This document shows, in pieces, positions 26,219 to 35,432 of a DNA stretch of 64,000 nucleotides; position 1 is the stretch's first letter, and every line of letters begins with the position of its first letter. The stretch comes from Kribbella qitaiheensis (GTDB taxonomy: Bacteria; Actinomycetota; Actinomycetes; Propionibacteriales; Kribbellaceae): contig NZ_CP043661.1 of assembly GCF_014217565.1 (NCBI RefSeq), positions 6,076,001 to 6,140,000 of the forward strand, read 5' to 3'. Made by a program: the position numbers and the translations under genes. The notes under the pieces were generated by a model. The model was not told where the DNA came from and made no database searches. It worked only from the letters and a program-made list of their open reading frames with translations.

Positions 26219-27652
26219 ATGCGAACCGTCCGGAACCTGATCAACGGGAAGTCGCGTGACGCGAGCAGCGGTGCGACCAGTGAGCTCGTGGATCCCGCGA
26301 CCGGCAAGGTCTTCGGAACGGCCCCGCTGTCCGGCGCCGAGGACGTGGACCTGGCCTACCGAGCCGCGGCCGACGCTGCCACCGACTGGGCGGCGGCCAC
26401 GCCTTCGGAGCGCCAGCGCGGCCTGCTCCGGTTCGCCGACCAGATCGAGGCGCGCGCCGACGAGTTCGTCGCCGCCGAGTCGGAGAACACCGGCAAGCTG
26501 CTGGAGCTCACCAGAACCGAAGAGCTCGCCGTGATGGTCGATCAGCTCAGGTTCTTCGCCGGTGCGGCCCGGCTGCTGGAGGGCAAGTCGGCCGGTGAGT
26601 ACCTGGCCGGCCATACGTCGTGGGTCCGGCGCGAGCCGATCGGGGTGGTCGGCCAGATCACCCCGTGGAACTACCCGATGATGATGGCGATCTGGAAGTT
26701 CGCCCCGGCCGTTGCCGCCGGCAACACAGTGGTGCTGAAGCCGGCCGAGACGACGCCGGTGACGACGGTGCTGCTGGCCGAGATCGCGGCAGAGGTGCTG
26801 CCGCCCGGAGTACTGAATGTCGTCTGCGGCGACCGCGACACAGGCCAGGAAGTCGTCTCGCATCCCACGCCCGAACTGGTCAGCATCACCGGCTCGACCC
26901 GCGCGGGCATGCAGGTCGCGAGCACGGCAGCCCTCGACCTGAAACGAACCCACCTGGAGCTCGGCGGCAAGGCGCCCGCCATCGTCTTCGCCGACGCGGA
27001 CCTGGCAGCCGCCGCCGAAGCGATCGGAATCGGCGGCTACTTCAACGCAGGCCAGGACTGTACTGCGGCCTGCCGGGTGCTGGTCCACGAAAACGTGCAC
27101 GACGAATTCGTTGCCGCGTTGGCCGATTGGGCCCGCTCGAACGCGCGACCCGGGTTGGCCGACGACACGGACGCGCTGTTCGGGCCGTTGAACAACAGTG
27201 TGCAACTCGGACGGGTGCAAGGGTTCCTCAGCCGGTTGCCCGAGCACGCGACGGTCGTGCTCGGTGGACAACGAGCCGGCGGCGTGATGACAGACGGCTT
27301 CTTCTACGAGTCGACGATCGTCACCGGACTCCGCCAGGACGACGAGATGATCCAGGACGAGGTCTTCGGACCGGTGATCACGGTGCAGACATTCAGCGAC
27401 GACGACGATGCCCTGCGGATGGCGAACGGCGTGCAGTACGGATTGGCGTCCAGCGTCTTCACCACCAACCACGGAAGAGCGTTGCGGATGTCGGCCGCGC
27501 TCGACTTCGGCTGCGTCTGGATCAACACGCATATCCCGCTGGTCGCGGAGATGCCGCACGGTGGCTTCAAACACTCCGGCCACGGCAAGGACCTGTCCAT
27601 GTACGGACTCGAGGACTACACCCGGGTCAAGCACGTGATGTCGGCCTTCTGA
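26219..27652 (+). CDS. Aldehyde dehydrogenase, gamma-aminobutyraldehyde type
   Basis: NAD-dependent aldehyde dehydrogenase of 477 residues. The cofactor and active-site motifs are complete: the Asn in TPWNYPMM, the general base Glu in LELGGKAP and the nucleophile Cys in GQDCTA. PWNYP and the transport genes downstream favour 4-aminobutyraldehyde (PatD/PuuC-like), giving GABA from putrescine. The ATG at 26219 has GAGGAG upstream; the open frame starts earlier without one. It leads a six-gene run to 33051. Confidence 0.87.
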   Translation: MRTVRNLINGKSRDASSGATSELVDPATGKVFGTAPLSGAEDVDLAYRAAADAATDWAAATPSERQRGLLRFADQIEARADEFVAAESENTGKLLELTRTEELAVMVDQLRFFAGAARLLEGKSAGEYLAGHTSWVRREPIGVVGQITPWNYPMMMAIWKFAPAVAAGNTVVLKPAETTPVTTVLLAEIAAEVLPPGVLNVVCGDRDTGQEVVSHPTPELVSITGSTRAGMQVASTAALDLKRTHLELGGKAPAIVFADADLAAAAEAIGIGGYFNAGQDCTAACRVLVHENVHDEFVAALADWARSNARPGLADDTDALFGPLNNSVQLGRVQGFLSRLPEHATVVLGGQRAGGVMTDGFFYESTIVTGLRQDDEMIQDEVFGPVITVQTFSDDDDALRMANGVQYGLASSVFTTNHGRALRMSAALDFGCVWINTHIPLVAEMPHGGFKHSGHGKDLSMYGLEDYTRVKHVMSAF

Positions 27653-27661
27653 GGACCATGG

Positions 27662-28780
27662 ATGACCACACCGATGACTGACGACACGGCGACCGGCGAC
27701 ACGGCGACTGGCGTACGGGCTGGTGCGCCGGAGACCGCGATCAGCCTGCGGGGTCTGCGGAAGATCTTCGGGTCCGTGACAGCGGTGGCCGGGATCGACC
27801 TGGACATCGCCGAGGGCGAGTTCTTCTCGATGCTCGGCCCGTCGGGTTCCGGTAAGACGACCGTGTTGCGGATGATCGCGGGTTTCGAGGCGCCTACCGA
27901 GGGCCGGATCCTGCTCGGCGGGACCGAGGTGACCGACCGTCCGCCGTACGCGCGGGATGTGAACACGGTCTTCCAGGACTACGCGTTGTTCCCGCACATG
28001 AGCGTGCTGCAGAACGTCGAGTACGGGCTGCGTGTGAAGCGGGTCGAGCGCCGGCTGCGCAGACCCCGCGCCATCGAGGCTTTGGAGACCGTGCGCCTGA
28101 CCGGGTACGGCGATCGCCGTCCGCATGAGCTGTCTGGTGGCCAACGGCAACGAGTCGCGCTTGCTCGCGCGCTGGTCAATCGGCCCAAGGTGCTGCTGCT
28201 CGACGAGCCGCTCGGCGCGCTGGATCTGAAGCTGCGCCGGGAGATGCAGATCGAGCTGAAGGCGATGCAGCGCGATGTCGGCATCACCTTCCTGTTCGTC
28301 ACCCACGACCAGGAGGAGGCCCTGACGATGAGCGATCGGATAGCGGTCTTCAACGGCGGCCGGATCGAGCAGGTCGCGGCGCCGGCCGAGCTCTACGAGC
28401 ATCCGGCGACGGCCTTCGTCGCCGGCTTCGTCGGCACTTCGAACCTGCTCGACGGCGCGGTCGCCAAGGCCGTGCTGGGTCAGGACGGGTTGTTCACCGT
28501 CCGGCCCGAGAAGATCCAGATGCGGCCGCGCGACGAGGCCGCCGCCGACGGTGACTGCAGGGCGGACGGTGTGGTGCGCGAGGTGGTCTACCTCGGCTCG
28601 GCCACGCAGTCCGTCGTCGACCTGGACGCGGGCGGGTCACTCATCGTCCTGCAGCAGAACCTGCGTGGGTCCGTCCAGGACAAGCTCGATCTCCGCGGCG
28701 CCCAGGTCCGGCTGACCTGGCATCGCGAACACACCGTCGCGATCGACGGTCCGCGAAGTGCCTCAACCCCTCCTGATTAG
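27662..28780 (+). CDS. potA: Spermidine/putrescine ABC transporter ATP-binding protein
   Basis: ATPase subunit of 372 residues of a polyamine-type importer. Walker A is GPSGSGKTT, the signature LSGGQRQRVALARA and Walker B VLLLDEPLGALD, with the switch His in VTHDQEEAL. A C-terminal TOBE-type domain follows residue 260. The N-terminus has a repeated Thr-Gly-Asp stretch. It follows the aldehyde dehydrogenase by 9 bp and precedes the binding protein by 10 bp. Confidence 0.92.
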   Translation: MTTPMTDDTATGDTATGVRAGAPETAISLRGLRKIFGSVTAVAGIDLDIAEGEFFSMLGPSGSGKTTVLRMIAGFEAPTEGRILLGGTEVTDRPPYARDVNTVFQDYALFPHMSVLQNVEYGLRVKRVERRLRRPRAIEALETVRLTGYGDRRPHELSGGQRQRVALARALVNRPKVLLLDEPLGALDLKLRREMQIELKAMQRDVGITFLFVTHDQEEALTMSDRIAVFNGGRIEQVAAPAELYEHPATAFVAGFVGTSNLLDGAVAKAVLGQDGLFTVRPEKIQMRPRDEAAADGDCRADGVVREVVYLGSATQSVVDLDAGGSLIVLQQNLRGSVQDKLDLRGAQVRLTWHREHTVAIDGPRSASTPPD

Positions 28781-28790
28781 GAGATCTCCG

Positions 28791-29999
28791 ATGAAGTCGA
28801 TGGTCAAACTCACCGCCGCGACGGGCCTGTGCCTGATCGCCCTGGTCGCGGCCTCCTGCGGCACCTCGAAGAACAGTTCGAGCGGTTCGGCGGCGAACTC
28901 CGGCTTCACCGCTCCCGGTCTGCCGAAGCTCGACAAGCTGGGCACCGGCGAGGGCAAACTGAGCGTGCTGGCCTGGCCGGGGTACGCCGAGGACGGCTCG
29001 AACGACCCGAAGGTCGACTGGGTCACCCCGTTCGAGAAGAAGACCGGCTGCCAGGTGACCGTGAAGACGTTCGGCACTTCCGACGAGGCCGTCAGCCTGA
29101 TGAAGACCGGCGCGTACGACGTGGTGTCGGCCTCCGGTGACGCGTCGCTGCGGCTGATCGCGGGCGGCCAGGTCGAGCCGGTCAACACCGACCTGATCCC
29201 GAACTACGCCGACCTCTACCCATTTCTCAAGGACCGGCCGTGGAACTCGGTGAAGGGCCAGATGTACGGCGTACCACACGGCTACGGCGCGAACCTGCTG
29301 ATGTGGCGGACCGACAAGGTGACACCGGCGCCGACGAGTTGGGGCGCGGTGTTCGAGAGCGATTCGCCGTACAAGGGGAAGGTGACGGCGTACGACTCGC
29401 CGATCTACATCGCCGACGCCGCGATGTACCTGATGACGAAGAAGCCCGACCTGGGCATCAAGAACCCGTACGCGCTGGACGACAACCAGTTGCAGGCCGT
29501 GGTGGAGCTGCTGAAGCAGCAGAAGACGATGGTTTCGGAGTACTGGTCGGACTACCTGAAGGAGGTCCAGGCGTTCACCAGCGGCAACTCGGTGATCGGC
29601 ACCACCTGGCAGGTGATCGCGAACGTGGCGACCGGCGAGAAGGTGCCGGTGTCGGTGACGGTCCCGACCGAGGGTGTCACCGGCTGGTCGGACACCTGGA
29701 TGGTGAGCGCGGCCTCGAAGAACAAGACCTGCGCCTACCAGTGGATGGACCACATCGTCAGCCCGGAGGCGAACGCGGCGGTCGCCGAGTACTTCGGTGA
29801 GTCGCCCGCGAACGGCAAGGCGTGCGCGCTGACCGCGGACAAGAAGCACTGCGACACCTTCCACGCCGGCGACGCGGCGTACTCCGAGAAGATCTGGTAC
29901 TGGACCACCCCGATCGAGCAGTGCCTGGACGGCCGCACCGACGTCAAGTGCACCGACTACGGCAAGTGGACCCAGGCCTGGACCCAGATCAAAGGATGA
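28791..29999 (+). CDS. potD: Polyamine-type ABC transporter solute-binding lipoprotein
   Basis: Extracellular binding protein of 402 residues, anchored as a lipoprotein by the lipobox VAASC after a short signal. The body is of the PotD/PotF type: LSVLAWPGYAEDG, an early acidic ligand region and a C-terminal region with INYWYTTPIEQC-like WYWTTPIEQC. The ATG at 28791 follows TAGGAGA. Its stop overlaps the permease start by two bases (ATGA), typical of a coupled transporter. Ligand could be putrescine, spermidine or a related amine. Confidence 0.9.
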   Translation: MKSMVKLTAATGLCLIALVAASCGTSKNSSSGSAANSGFTAPGLPKLDKLGTGEGKLSVLAWPGYAEDGSNDPKVDWVTPFEKKTGCQVTVKTFGTSDEAVSLMKTGAYDVVSASGDASLRLIAGGQVEPVNTDLIPNYADLYPFLKDRPWNSVKGQMYGVPHGYGANLLMWRTDKVTPAPTSWGAVFESDSPYKGKVTAYDSPIYIADAAMYLMTKKPDLGIKNPYALDDNQLQAVVELLKQQKTMVSEYWSDYLKEVQAFTSGNSVIGTTWQVIANVATGEKVPVSVTVPTEGVTGWSDTWMVSAASKNKTCAYQWMDHIVSPEANAAVAEYFGESPANGKACALTADKKHCDTFHAGDAAYSEKIWYWTTPIEQCLDGRTDVKCTDYGKWTQAWTQIKG

Positions 30000-30874
30000 T
30001 CACTCGGTCTGAGTCGGTGCGGCGGGGGAGCCTGCTGCAGCGGCATCCTCGGATTCGTCTCGGGTTGTTGCTCGGGCCGCCTATGTTGTGGCTTGGGGTG
30101 GCGTACCTCGGGGCGTTGGCGGCGTTGTTCGTTACGGCTTTGTGGTCGCAGAACAGCTTTACCGGGTTGATCGAGCGGGAGTGGTCGCTGGACAGCTTCC
30201 GGACGTTGTTCACGGTGGATGTGTACCGGACGATCGCGTTCCGTACGGTCGGTGTTGCCGCGCTGGTGACTGTGGTCGACGCGGTGGTCGCCTTTCCGAT
30301 CGCGTTGTACATGTCGAAGGTGGCGCGGCCGGGGCTGCGGCGGTTCCTGCTGGTGGCTGTGCTGATGCCCTTGTGGGCAAGCTATCTGGTCAAGGCCTAT
30401 GCCTGGCGCGGGATGTTTTCCGAGGGCGGGCTGGTGTCTTCCGTGCTAGGAGTGGTCGGTCTCGACTCGCCGGGATATGGGCTGATCGCAACGATCGTGA
30501 CGCTTGCCTACCTGTGGCTGCCGTACATGATCCTGCCGATCTACGCCGGACTCGAGCGATTGCCGAATTCGTTGCTGGAGGCATCTTCTGACCTGGGCGG
30601 CAGATCCGGTACCACGATCCGCCGCGTCGTCCTGCCAATGGTGTTCCCGGCCGTGGTGGCGGGCTCGATCTTCACCTTCTCGCTGTCGCTGGGCGACTAC
30701 ATCGCCGTACGGATCGTCGGTGGCACGAATCAGCTGCTGGGGAACGTCGTGTACGACAACGTGGGTGCGGCGAACAACCTGCCCTTCGCGGCCGCGGTCG
30801 CCACGGTGCCGGTCGTGGTGATGCTGGTGTATCTGGCCGCTGTTCGCCGTACGGGCGCGATGGAGAGCATCTGA
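29996..30874 (+). CDS. potB: Polyamine-type ABC transporter permease, PotB-like
   Basis: Inner-membrane permease of 292 residues with six hydrophobic segments. The EAA loop contacting PotA is present as LLEASSDLGGRSGTTIRRVVLP. It starts inside the stop of the binding-protein gene and ends inside the start of the next permease (TGATG). Order ATPase, binding protein, permease B, permease C is common in actinobacterial polyamine loci. Confidence 0.9.
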   Translation: MITRSESVRRGSLLQRHPRIRLGLLLGPPMLWLGVAYLGALAALFVTALWSQNSFTGLIEREWSLDSFRTLFTVDVYRTIAFRTVGVAALVTVVDAVVAFPIALYMSKVARPGLRRFLLVAVLMPLWASYLVKAYAWRGMFSEGGLVSSVLGVVGLDSPGYGLIATIVTLAYLWLPYMILPIYAGLERLPNSLLEASSDLGGRSGTTIRRVVLPMVFPAVVAGSIFTFSLSLGDYIAVRIVGGTNQLLGNVVYDNVGAANNLPFAAAVATVPVVVMLVYLAAVRRTGAMESI

Positions 30875-31683
30875 TGACCATCTCCCGACCGACCCGGATC
30901 GTGCTGCGCTGCTTGACGATACTGATCCTCGGCGTGATCTACGTGCCGCTCGCGCTGGTGGTGGTGAACTCGTTCAACGTGAACAAGACGTTCGCCTGGC
31001 CGCCGAAGGACTTCACGCTGGAGTGGTGGAAGCGGGCGGCCGAGAGCCAGGGCGCGCTGGACGCGTTGTGGGTGAGTGTGCGGGTCGGACTCGCCGCGAC
31101 GGTGATCGCATTGGTACTCGGCACGATGATCGCGTTCGCCTTGCAGCGGTTCAGGTTTTACGGCCGCGAAGCGGTGTCGTTGCTGGTGATCCTGCCGATC
31201 GCACTGCCCGGCATCGTCACCGGGATCGCGCTGAACAACGCGTTCCGGACCATCTTCGGGTGGGAGCTGGGATTCGTCACGATCGTGATCGCGCACGCCA
31301 CCTTCTGCATCGTCACGGTCTTCAACAACGTGATCGCCCGGCTGCGGCGGATGGGATCGCAACTGGAACAGGCGTCGGCGGATCTCGGGGCCTCCGGCCT
31401 CACCACCTTCCGCCTGGTGACGTTCCCGTTGCTGCGGTCGTCGCTGCTGGCCGGTGCCTTGCTGGCCTTCGCGCTGTCGTTCGACGAGATCATCGTGACC
31501 ACCTTCACGGCCGGCGCGCAGGAGCAGACGCTGCCGATCTGGATCTTCAACAACCTGTTCCGGCCGAACCAGGCGCCGATCGTGAACGTCGTCGCCGCCG
31601 TCCTGATCACCGTCTCGGTGATCCCGGTCTGGCTGGCGCAGAAGCTGTCCGGGGACGCGGAATCCATGGGCGCTGGAAGATAG
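30874..31683 (+). CDS. potC: Polyamine-type ABC transporter permease, PotC-like
   Basis: Second permease, 269 residues, six membrane helices. The N-terminal helix LILGVIYVPLALVVVNSFN and the EAA loop LEQASADLGASGLTTFRLVTFPLL identify it. PotC-type LPGIVTGIAL is present. It pairs with the PotB-like protein to form the channel. GabT follows after 21 bp, so uptake and breakdown are in one transcription unit. Confidence 0.9.
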   Translation: MTISRPTRIVLRCLTILILGVIYVPLALVVVNSFNVNKTFAWPPKDFTLEWWKRAAESQGALDALWVSVRVGLAATVIALVLGTMIAFALQRFRFYGREAVSLLVILPIALPGIVTGIALNNAFRTIFGWELGFVTIVIAHATFCIVTVFNNVIARLRRMGSQLEQASADLGASGLTTFRLVTFPLLRSSLLAGALLAFALSFDEIIVTTFTAGAQEQTLPIWIFNNLFRPNQAPIVNVVAAVLITVSVIPVWLAQKLSGDAESMGAGR

Positions 31684-31704
31684 AATCAGAGGGAGCTCAA
31701 GACA

Positions 31705-33051
31705 ATGGTCAAACAAGAACGCCTGCTGGTCACGGAGATCCCCGGGCCTCGCTCGGTGGAGCTGCTCGCACGAACCCGGCAGGCGGTGGCGCGCGGCGTG
31801 GGAATCACCCTGCCGGTGTTCGTCGAGCAGGCGGGCGGCGGCATCCTGGTCGATGTCGACGGCAACCACCTTATCGACTTCGGCTCCGGGATCGCGGTGA
31901 CGAATGTCGGCAACTCGGCCGAGCGGGTGGTCGCCGCCGTCCAGGAGCAGGTCGCGCGATTCACCCACACCTGCTTCATGGTCACGCCGTACGACGGGTA
32001 CGTGGCCGTCTGCGAGGCGCTGAACCGGCTGACGCCGGGAGACCACGAGAAGCGCTCGATCCTGCTGAACTCCGGGGCCGAGGCGGTCGAGAACGCGGTG
32101 AAGATCGCCCGGGTGCACACCGGGCGGGATGCGGTGGTGGTGTTCGACCACGGGTACCACGGCCGGACCAACCTGACGATGGCGATGACGGCGAAGAACA
32201 TGCCGTACAAGGACGGGTTCGGGCCGTTCGCGCCGGAGGTCTACCGGGTGCCGACCTCGTACCCGTTCCGCGAGCCGCTCACCGGTGCGGAGGCGGCGGC
32301 CCGGGCGGTGGGGCAGATCGAGAAGTACGTCGGGGCGTCGAACGTCGCGTGCGTGGTGATCGAGCCGATCCACGGTGAGGGCGGATTCGTCGCACCGGCT
32401 GAAGGGTTCCTGCCCGCGATCGCCGACTGGTGCCGCGAGAACGGCGTGGTCTTCGTCGCCGACGAGATCCAGACCGGCTTCGGTCGGACGGGAGACCTTT
32501 TCGCCTGCTCGCACGAAGGCGTCGTACCGGACCTGATCACGCTGGCGAAGGGGATCGCCGGCGGATTGCCGTTGGCGGCGGTGACGGGCCGGGCCGAGAT
32601 CATGGACTCCGTGCACGTGAGCGGCCTCGGCGGCACGTACGGCGGAAACCCGGTCGCTTGCGCGGCCGCACTCGCCGCCATCGCCACGCTGGAAGAACTC
32701 GACCTACCGGCCCGAGCCCGCGAGATCGAGTCGCTCATGCTCCCGGCGCTCGAAGAGCTCGCGACCCGCCACCCGTCGATCGGCGACATCCGCGGCCGCG
32801 GCGCGATGATCGCCATCGAACTGGTCGACGACGCGCTGGCCACGAACCCCACCGCAACCGCAGCCAAGACCCCGAACGCCGCAGCAACCGCCGCCATCGC
32901 CAAGGCCTGCCACGCCGAAGGCCTGGTAGTCCTCACCGCCGGCACTTACGGCAACGTCCTCCGCTTCCTCCCACCCCTGGTTATCCCGCACGACCTACTA
33001 CGAGAAGGCCTCGAAATCCTCGGCAAGTCCTTCGACTCGGTGCTGAGCTAG
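31705..33051 (+). CDS. gabT: 4-aminobutyrate (GABA) transaminase
   Basis: PLP-dependent class-III aminotransferase of 448 residues converting GABA and 2-oxoglutarate to succinate semialdehyde and glutamate. Motifs: NSGAEAVENAVKIAR, the cofactor-stacking YHGRTNLTM, ADEIQTGFGRTG and the Schiff-base Lys in LAKGIAGG. It completes the route putrescine, aminobutyraldehyde, GABA begun by the dehydrogenase at 26219. No succinate-semialdehyde dehydrogenase lies nearby. A Thr/Ala stretch (NPTATAAKTPNAAATAA) interrupts the C-terminal domain. Confidence 0.9.
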   Translation: MVKQERLLVTEIPGPRSVELLARTRQAVARGVGITLPVFVEQAGGGILVDVDGNHLIDFGSGIAVTNVGNSAERVVAAVQEQVARFTHTCFMVTPYDGYVAVCEALNRLTPGDHEKRSILLNSGAEAVENAVKIARVHTGRDAVVVFDHGYHGRTNLTMAMTAKNMPYKDGFGPFAPEVYRVPTSYPFREPLTGAEAAARAVGQIEKYVGASNVACVVIEPIHGEGGFVAPAEGFLPAIADWCRENGVVFVADEIQTGFGRTGDLFACSHEGVVPDLITLAKGIAGGLPLAAVTGRAEIMDSVHVSGLGGTYGGNPVACAAALAAIATLEELDLPARAREIESLMLPALEELATRHPSIGDIRGRGAMIAIELVDDALATNPTATAAKTPNAAATAAIAKACHAEGLVVLTAGTYGNVLRFLPPLVIPHDLLREGLEILGKSFDSVLS

Positions 33052-33752
33052 CCGGGGAGGTCGTCGACGTTGGCGGTGATGGTCCAGAGGAGGTTGCGGA
33101 GGAGGCGGCGGTCTTCGGGGGTGACGCCGGCGAGGGCGCGGTTGCCTGCCTGGGCGTGGAGTTGCTGGACGGTGTGGGCGAGTTCGGTGCCGTGGTCGGT
33201 GAGTTCGATGCTGACCTGGCGGGCGTCCTTGTCGTTCTTGACGCGGCGGACCAGGCCGGCGGCTTCCATCCGCTGGGTGGTGCGGGTGGCGGTTGGGACC
33301 TCGACGTCGAGGACCTTCGCGAGCTGGGCGACCGGGAGCGAGCCGAGGTGCAGGAGCTTGGCCAGCACGATCTCCTGACCGGTGTGGACGCCGGTGCCGG
33401 CCAATTCGTCGCCGATGGCTTTGCGGGCGGCGCGGTCCGCGAACCGGAGCGCGATCAGGATGTCGGCCGCGCTGGCCGGCGCATCCGGTGACCACTTCAG
33501 CTTCGACGTGCCGGGGTCGCTGTCGGCACCCGAGGCACCCGAGGCACCCGAGGCACCGGAGTCGCCGACGGCACTCGATGCTCCGGGGTCGCTGTCGGCA
33601 CTCGAGGCACTCGAGGCACCCGAGGCACTCGATGCTCCGGAGTCGCCGGCGGCACTCGATGCTCCGGAGTCGCCGGCGGCACTCGAGGCACCGGGGTCGC
33701 TGTCGGCACTCGATGCGCCGGGTACACCGGAGTCGCCGCCGTCGGTTGTCAT
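33048..33752 (-). CDS. MarR-family regulator with long Ser/Ala/Asp repeat tail
   Basis: A winged-helix MarR domain occupies residues about 85-234 (AQLAKVLDVEVPTATRTTQRMEAAGLVRR, then KDARQVSIELT). The first 75 residues are low-complexity repeats of Asp-Ser-Gly-Ala-Ser-Ser type, encoded by 9-bp DNA repeats at about 33515-33720; normal MarR proteins lack this. The ATG overlaps the stop of the nicotinate phosphoribosyltransferase gene (ATGA), and the gene overlaps gabT tail to tail. Targets unknown. A start inside the tail is possible. Confidence 0.8.
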   Translation of the reverse strand: MTTDGGDSGVPGASSADSDPGASSAAGDSGASSAAGDSGASSASGASSASSADSDPGASSAVGDSGASGASGASGADSDPGTSKLKWSPDAPASAADILIALRFADRAARKAIGDELAGTGVHTGQEIVLAKLLHLGSLPVAQLAKVLDVEVPTATRTTQRMEAAGLVRRVKNDKDARQVSIELTDHGTELAHTVQQLHAQAGNRALAGVTPEDRRLLRNLLWTITANVDDLPG

Positions 33753-35095
33753 CGGTTGGACCTTGGCGCGAACGGGTTGCGCGCGTTGAGGTCGCCGATG
33801 TACTCCGTCGGGATGGCCGGCTCGCCGCGGCTGAGCTGGCTGGCGCTGCGGGGGAGTTCGTCGCGGACCTTCAGGTGATGCGCCTGGGACTCCGCGGGCG
33901 TCGTCCGGCCGATGATCTTGCCGGCCTCGACCAGCGGCTTCAGCAGCTCGCGGTCATCGCCGTCGTCGACCGGGGCCTGCCCGACGCCGATCAGCTCGAC
34001 CTCGGCGACTCCCGCGGCGGACCGGCGGCGGAGCGCGTACTTGCGGCCGCCGATGGAGATCTTGTCCGGGCTCTTCTTCGCCACCGGAGCCATCACACCG
34101 GTCGCGTCCTCCCGCGACACCAGCTTGTAGACGAAGCCACAGGTGGGATAGCCGCTGCCGGTCACCAGCGACGTACCGACGCCGTACCCGTCGACGGAGG
34201 CCGGCGCGAGCGCGGCGATCTGGAATTCGTCCAGGTCGCTGGTGACGATGATCCGGGTCTTGGTGGCGCCGAGCGCGTCGAGCTGCTCGCGGACCTGCCC
34301 GGCCAGCGAGGGCAGGTCGCCGGAATCGAGCCGGACGGCACCGAGCTCCGGGCCGGTGATGTCGATCGCGGTCTTCACCGCCTCGGTCAGGTCGTAGGTG
34401 TCGATCAGCAGCGTCGTTCCCTTGCCGAGGGCATCGACCTGGGAGACGAAGGCATCGCGCTCGGAGTCGTGCAGCAGGGTGAACGAGTGCGCCGCCGTAC
34501 CGGCACTCGGGATACCGAAGCGGCGGGCCGCCTCGAGGTTGGAGGTGGTGGCGAAGCCCGCGATGTACGCCGCGAGGGCGGCCGCGACGGCCGACTCCTC
34601 GTGGGTCCGCCGCGAACCCATCTCGATGCATGGCCGGCCGCCGGCCCACCAGGTCATCCGGGAGGCGGCCGAGGCGACCGCGGAATCGTGGTTCAGGATC
34701 GACAGGAAGACGGTTTCCAGCAGCACCGCCTCGGCGAAGCTGGACTCGACCACCAGGACGGGGGAGCCGGGGAAGAAAATTTCGCCGTCGGCGTACCCGC
34801 TGATGTCGCCGCTGAAGCGGTAGCCGGCCAGCCAGTCGCAGGTAGCCTGGTCCACGATGGCCCGGTCGCGCAGGAACTCGATCGTCTGCTCGTCGAAGCG
34901 GAACCGCTCGAGCACGTCGAGGAGCCGGTTCACGCCGGCCACCACGCCGTACCGGCGGCCGTCCGGCAGGCGGCGCGCGAACAGTTCGAAGACCGAGCGG
35001 CGATGTGCCGTACCGTCGGCGAGGCTGGCCTGCAGCATGGTCAGCTCGTAGTGGTCCGTCAACAGCGCGGTGGACGCGCCTCCCGTGGTAGTCAC
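33749..35095 (-). CDS. pncB: Nicotinate phosphoribosyltransferase
   Basis: Makes nicotinate mononucleotide from nicotinate and PRPP in NAD salvage; 448 residues. Motifs include TDHYELTMLQA at the N-terminus, the active-site His region GSRRTHEES, VRLDSGDL and IIVTSDLDEFQI. It is divergent from clpS as in Mycobacterium tuberculosis (Rv1330c/Rv1331). It works with the nicotinamidase at 11763. The MarR gene is translationally coupled behind it. Confidence 0.93.
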   Translation of the reverse strand: MTTTGGASTALLTDHYELTMLQASLADGTAHRRSVFELFARRLPDGRRYGVVAGVNRLLDVLERFRFDEQTIEFLRDRAIVDQATCDWLAGYRFSGDISGYADGEIFFPGSPVLVVESSFAEAVLLETVFLSILNHDSAVASAASRMTWWAGGRPCIEMGSRRTHEESAVAAALAAYIAGFATTSNLEAARRFGIPSAGTAAHSFTLLHDSERDAFVSQVDALGKGTTLLIDTYDLTEAVKTAIDITGPELGAVRLDSGDLPSLAGQVREQLDALGATKTRIIVTSDLDEFQIAALAPASVDGYGVGTSLVTGSGYPTCGFVYKLVSREDATGVMAPVAKKSPDKISIGGRKYALRRRSAAGVAEVELIGVGQAPVDDGDDRELLKPLVEAGKIIGRTTPAESQAHHLKVRDELPRSASQLSRGEPAIPTEYIGDLNARNPFAPRSNR

Positions 35096-35144
35096 AGGGG
35101 CAGCCTATTGCGAGTCCGGAACCGATGATGGAGAGAATGGTCTG

Positions 35145-35432
35145 GTGACCACCGCACCAAGCGAACTTGCGAGCCCCGAAGTCGACGAGGCGATCGAGTT
35201 GAGCCCACCGTGGGTGACGATCGTCTGGAACGACCCGGTGAACCTGATGGACTACGTCACGTTCGTGTTCCAGACGTACTTCGGCTACTCCAAGACCAAG
35301 GCGCAGAAGCTGATGATGCAGGTGCACGAGGAGGGCAAGTCGGCCGTCTCCAACGGCAACCGCGAGGCGATGGAGCGCGACGTCGAAGCCATGCACACCT
35401 ACGGCCTGTGGGCCACCTGCGAGAAGTCGTGA
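35145..35432 (+). CDS. clpS: ATP-dependent Clp protease adaptor ClpS
   Basis: N-degron adaptor for ClpAP/ClpCP, 95 residues. The core is clear: WNDPVNLMDYVTFVFQTYFGYSK holds the substrate pocket residues, followed by the helix KLMMQVHEEGKSAV and EAMERDVEAMHTYGLWA. I choose the GTG at 35145, giving a normal-length N-terminus; the open frame extends upstream into the divergent pncB region. Its stop overlaps the next start (GTGA). Confidence 0.92.
   Translation: MTTAPSELASPEVDEAIELSPPWVTIVWNDPVNLMDYVTFVFQTYFGYSKTKAQKLMMQVHEEGKSAVSNGNREAMERDVEAMHTYGLWATCEKS

Noticed and set aside
25340..28402. A 1020-codon open frame on the minus strand
   Set aside because: Only its last 250 codons encode a protein (GntR). 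The rest is an antisense shadow of the aldehyde dehydrogenase and PotA genes created by high GC.
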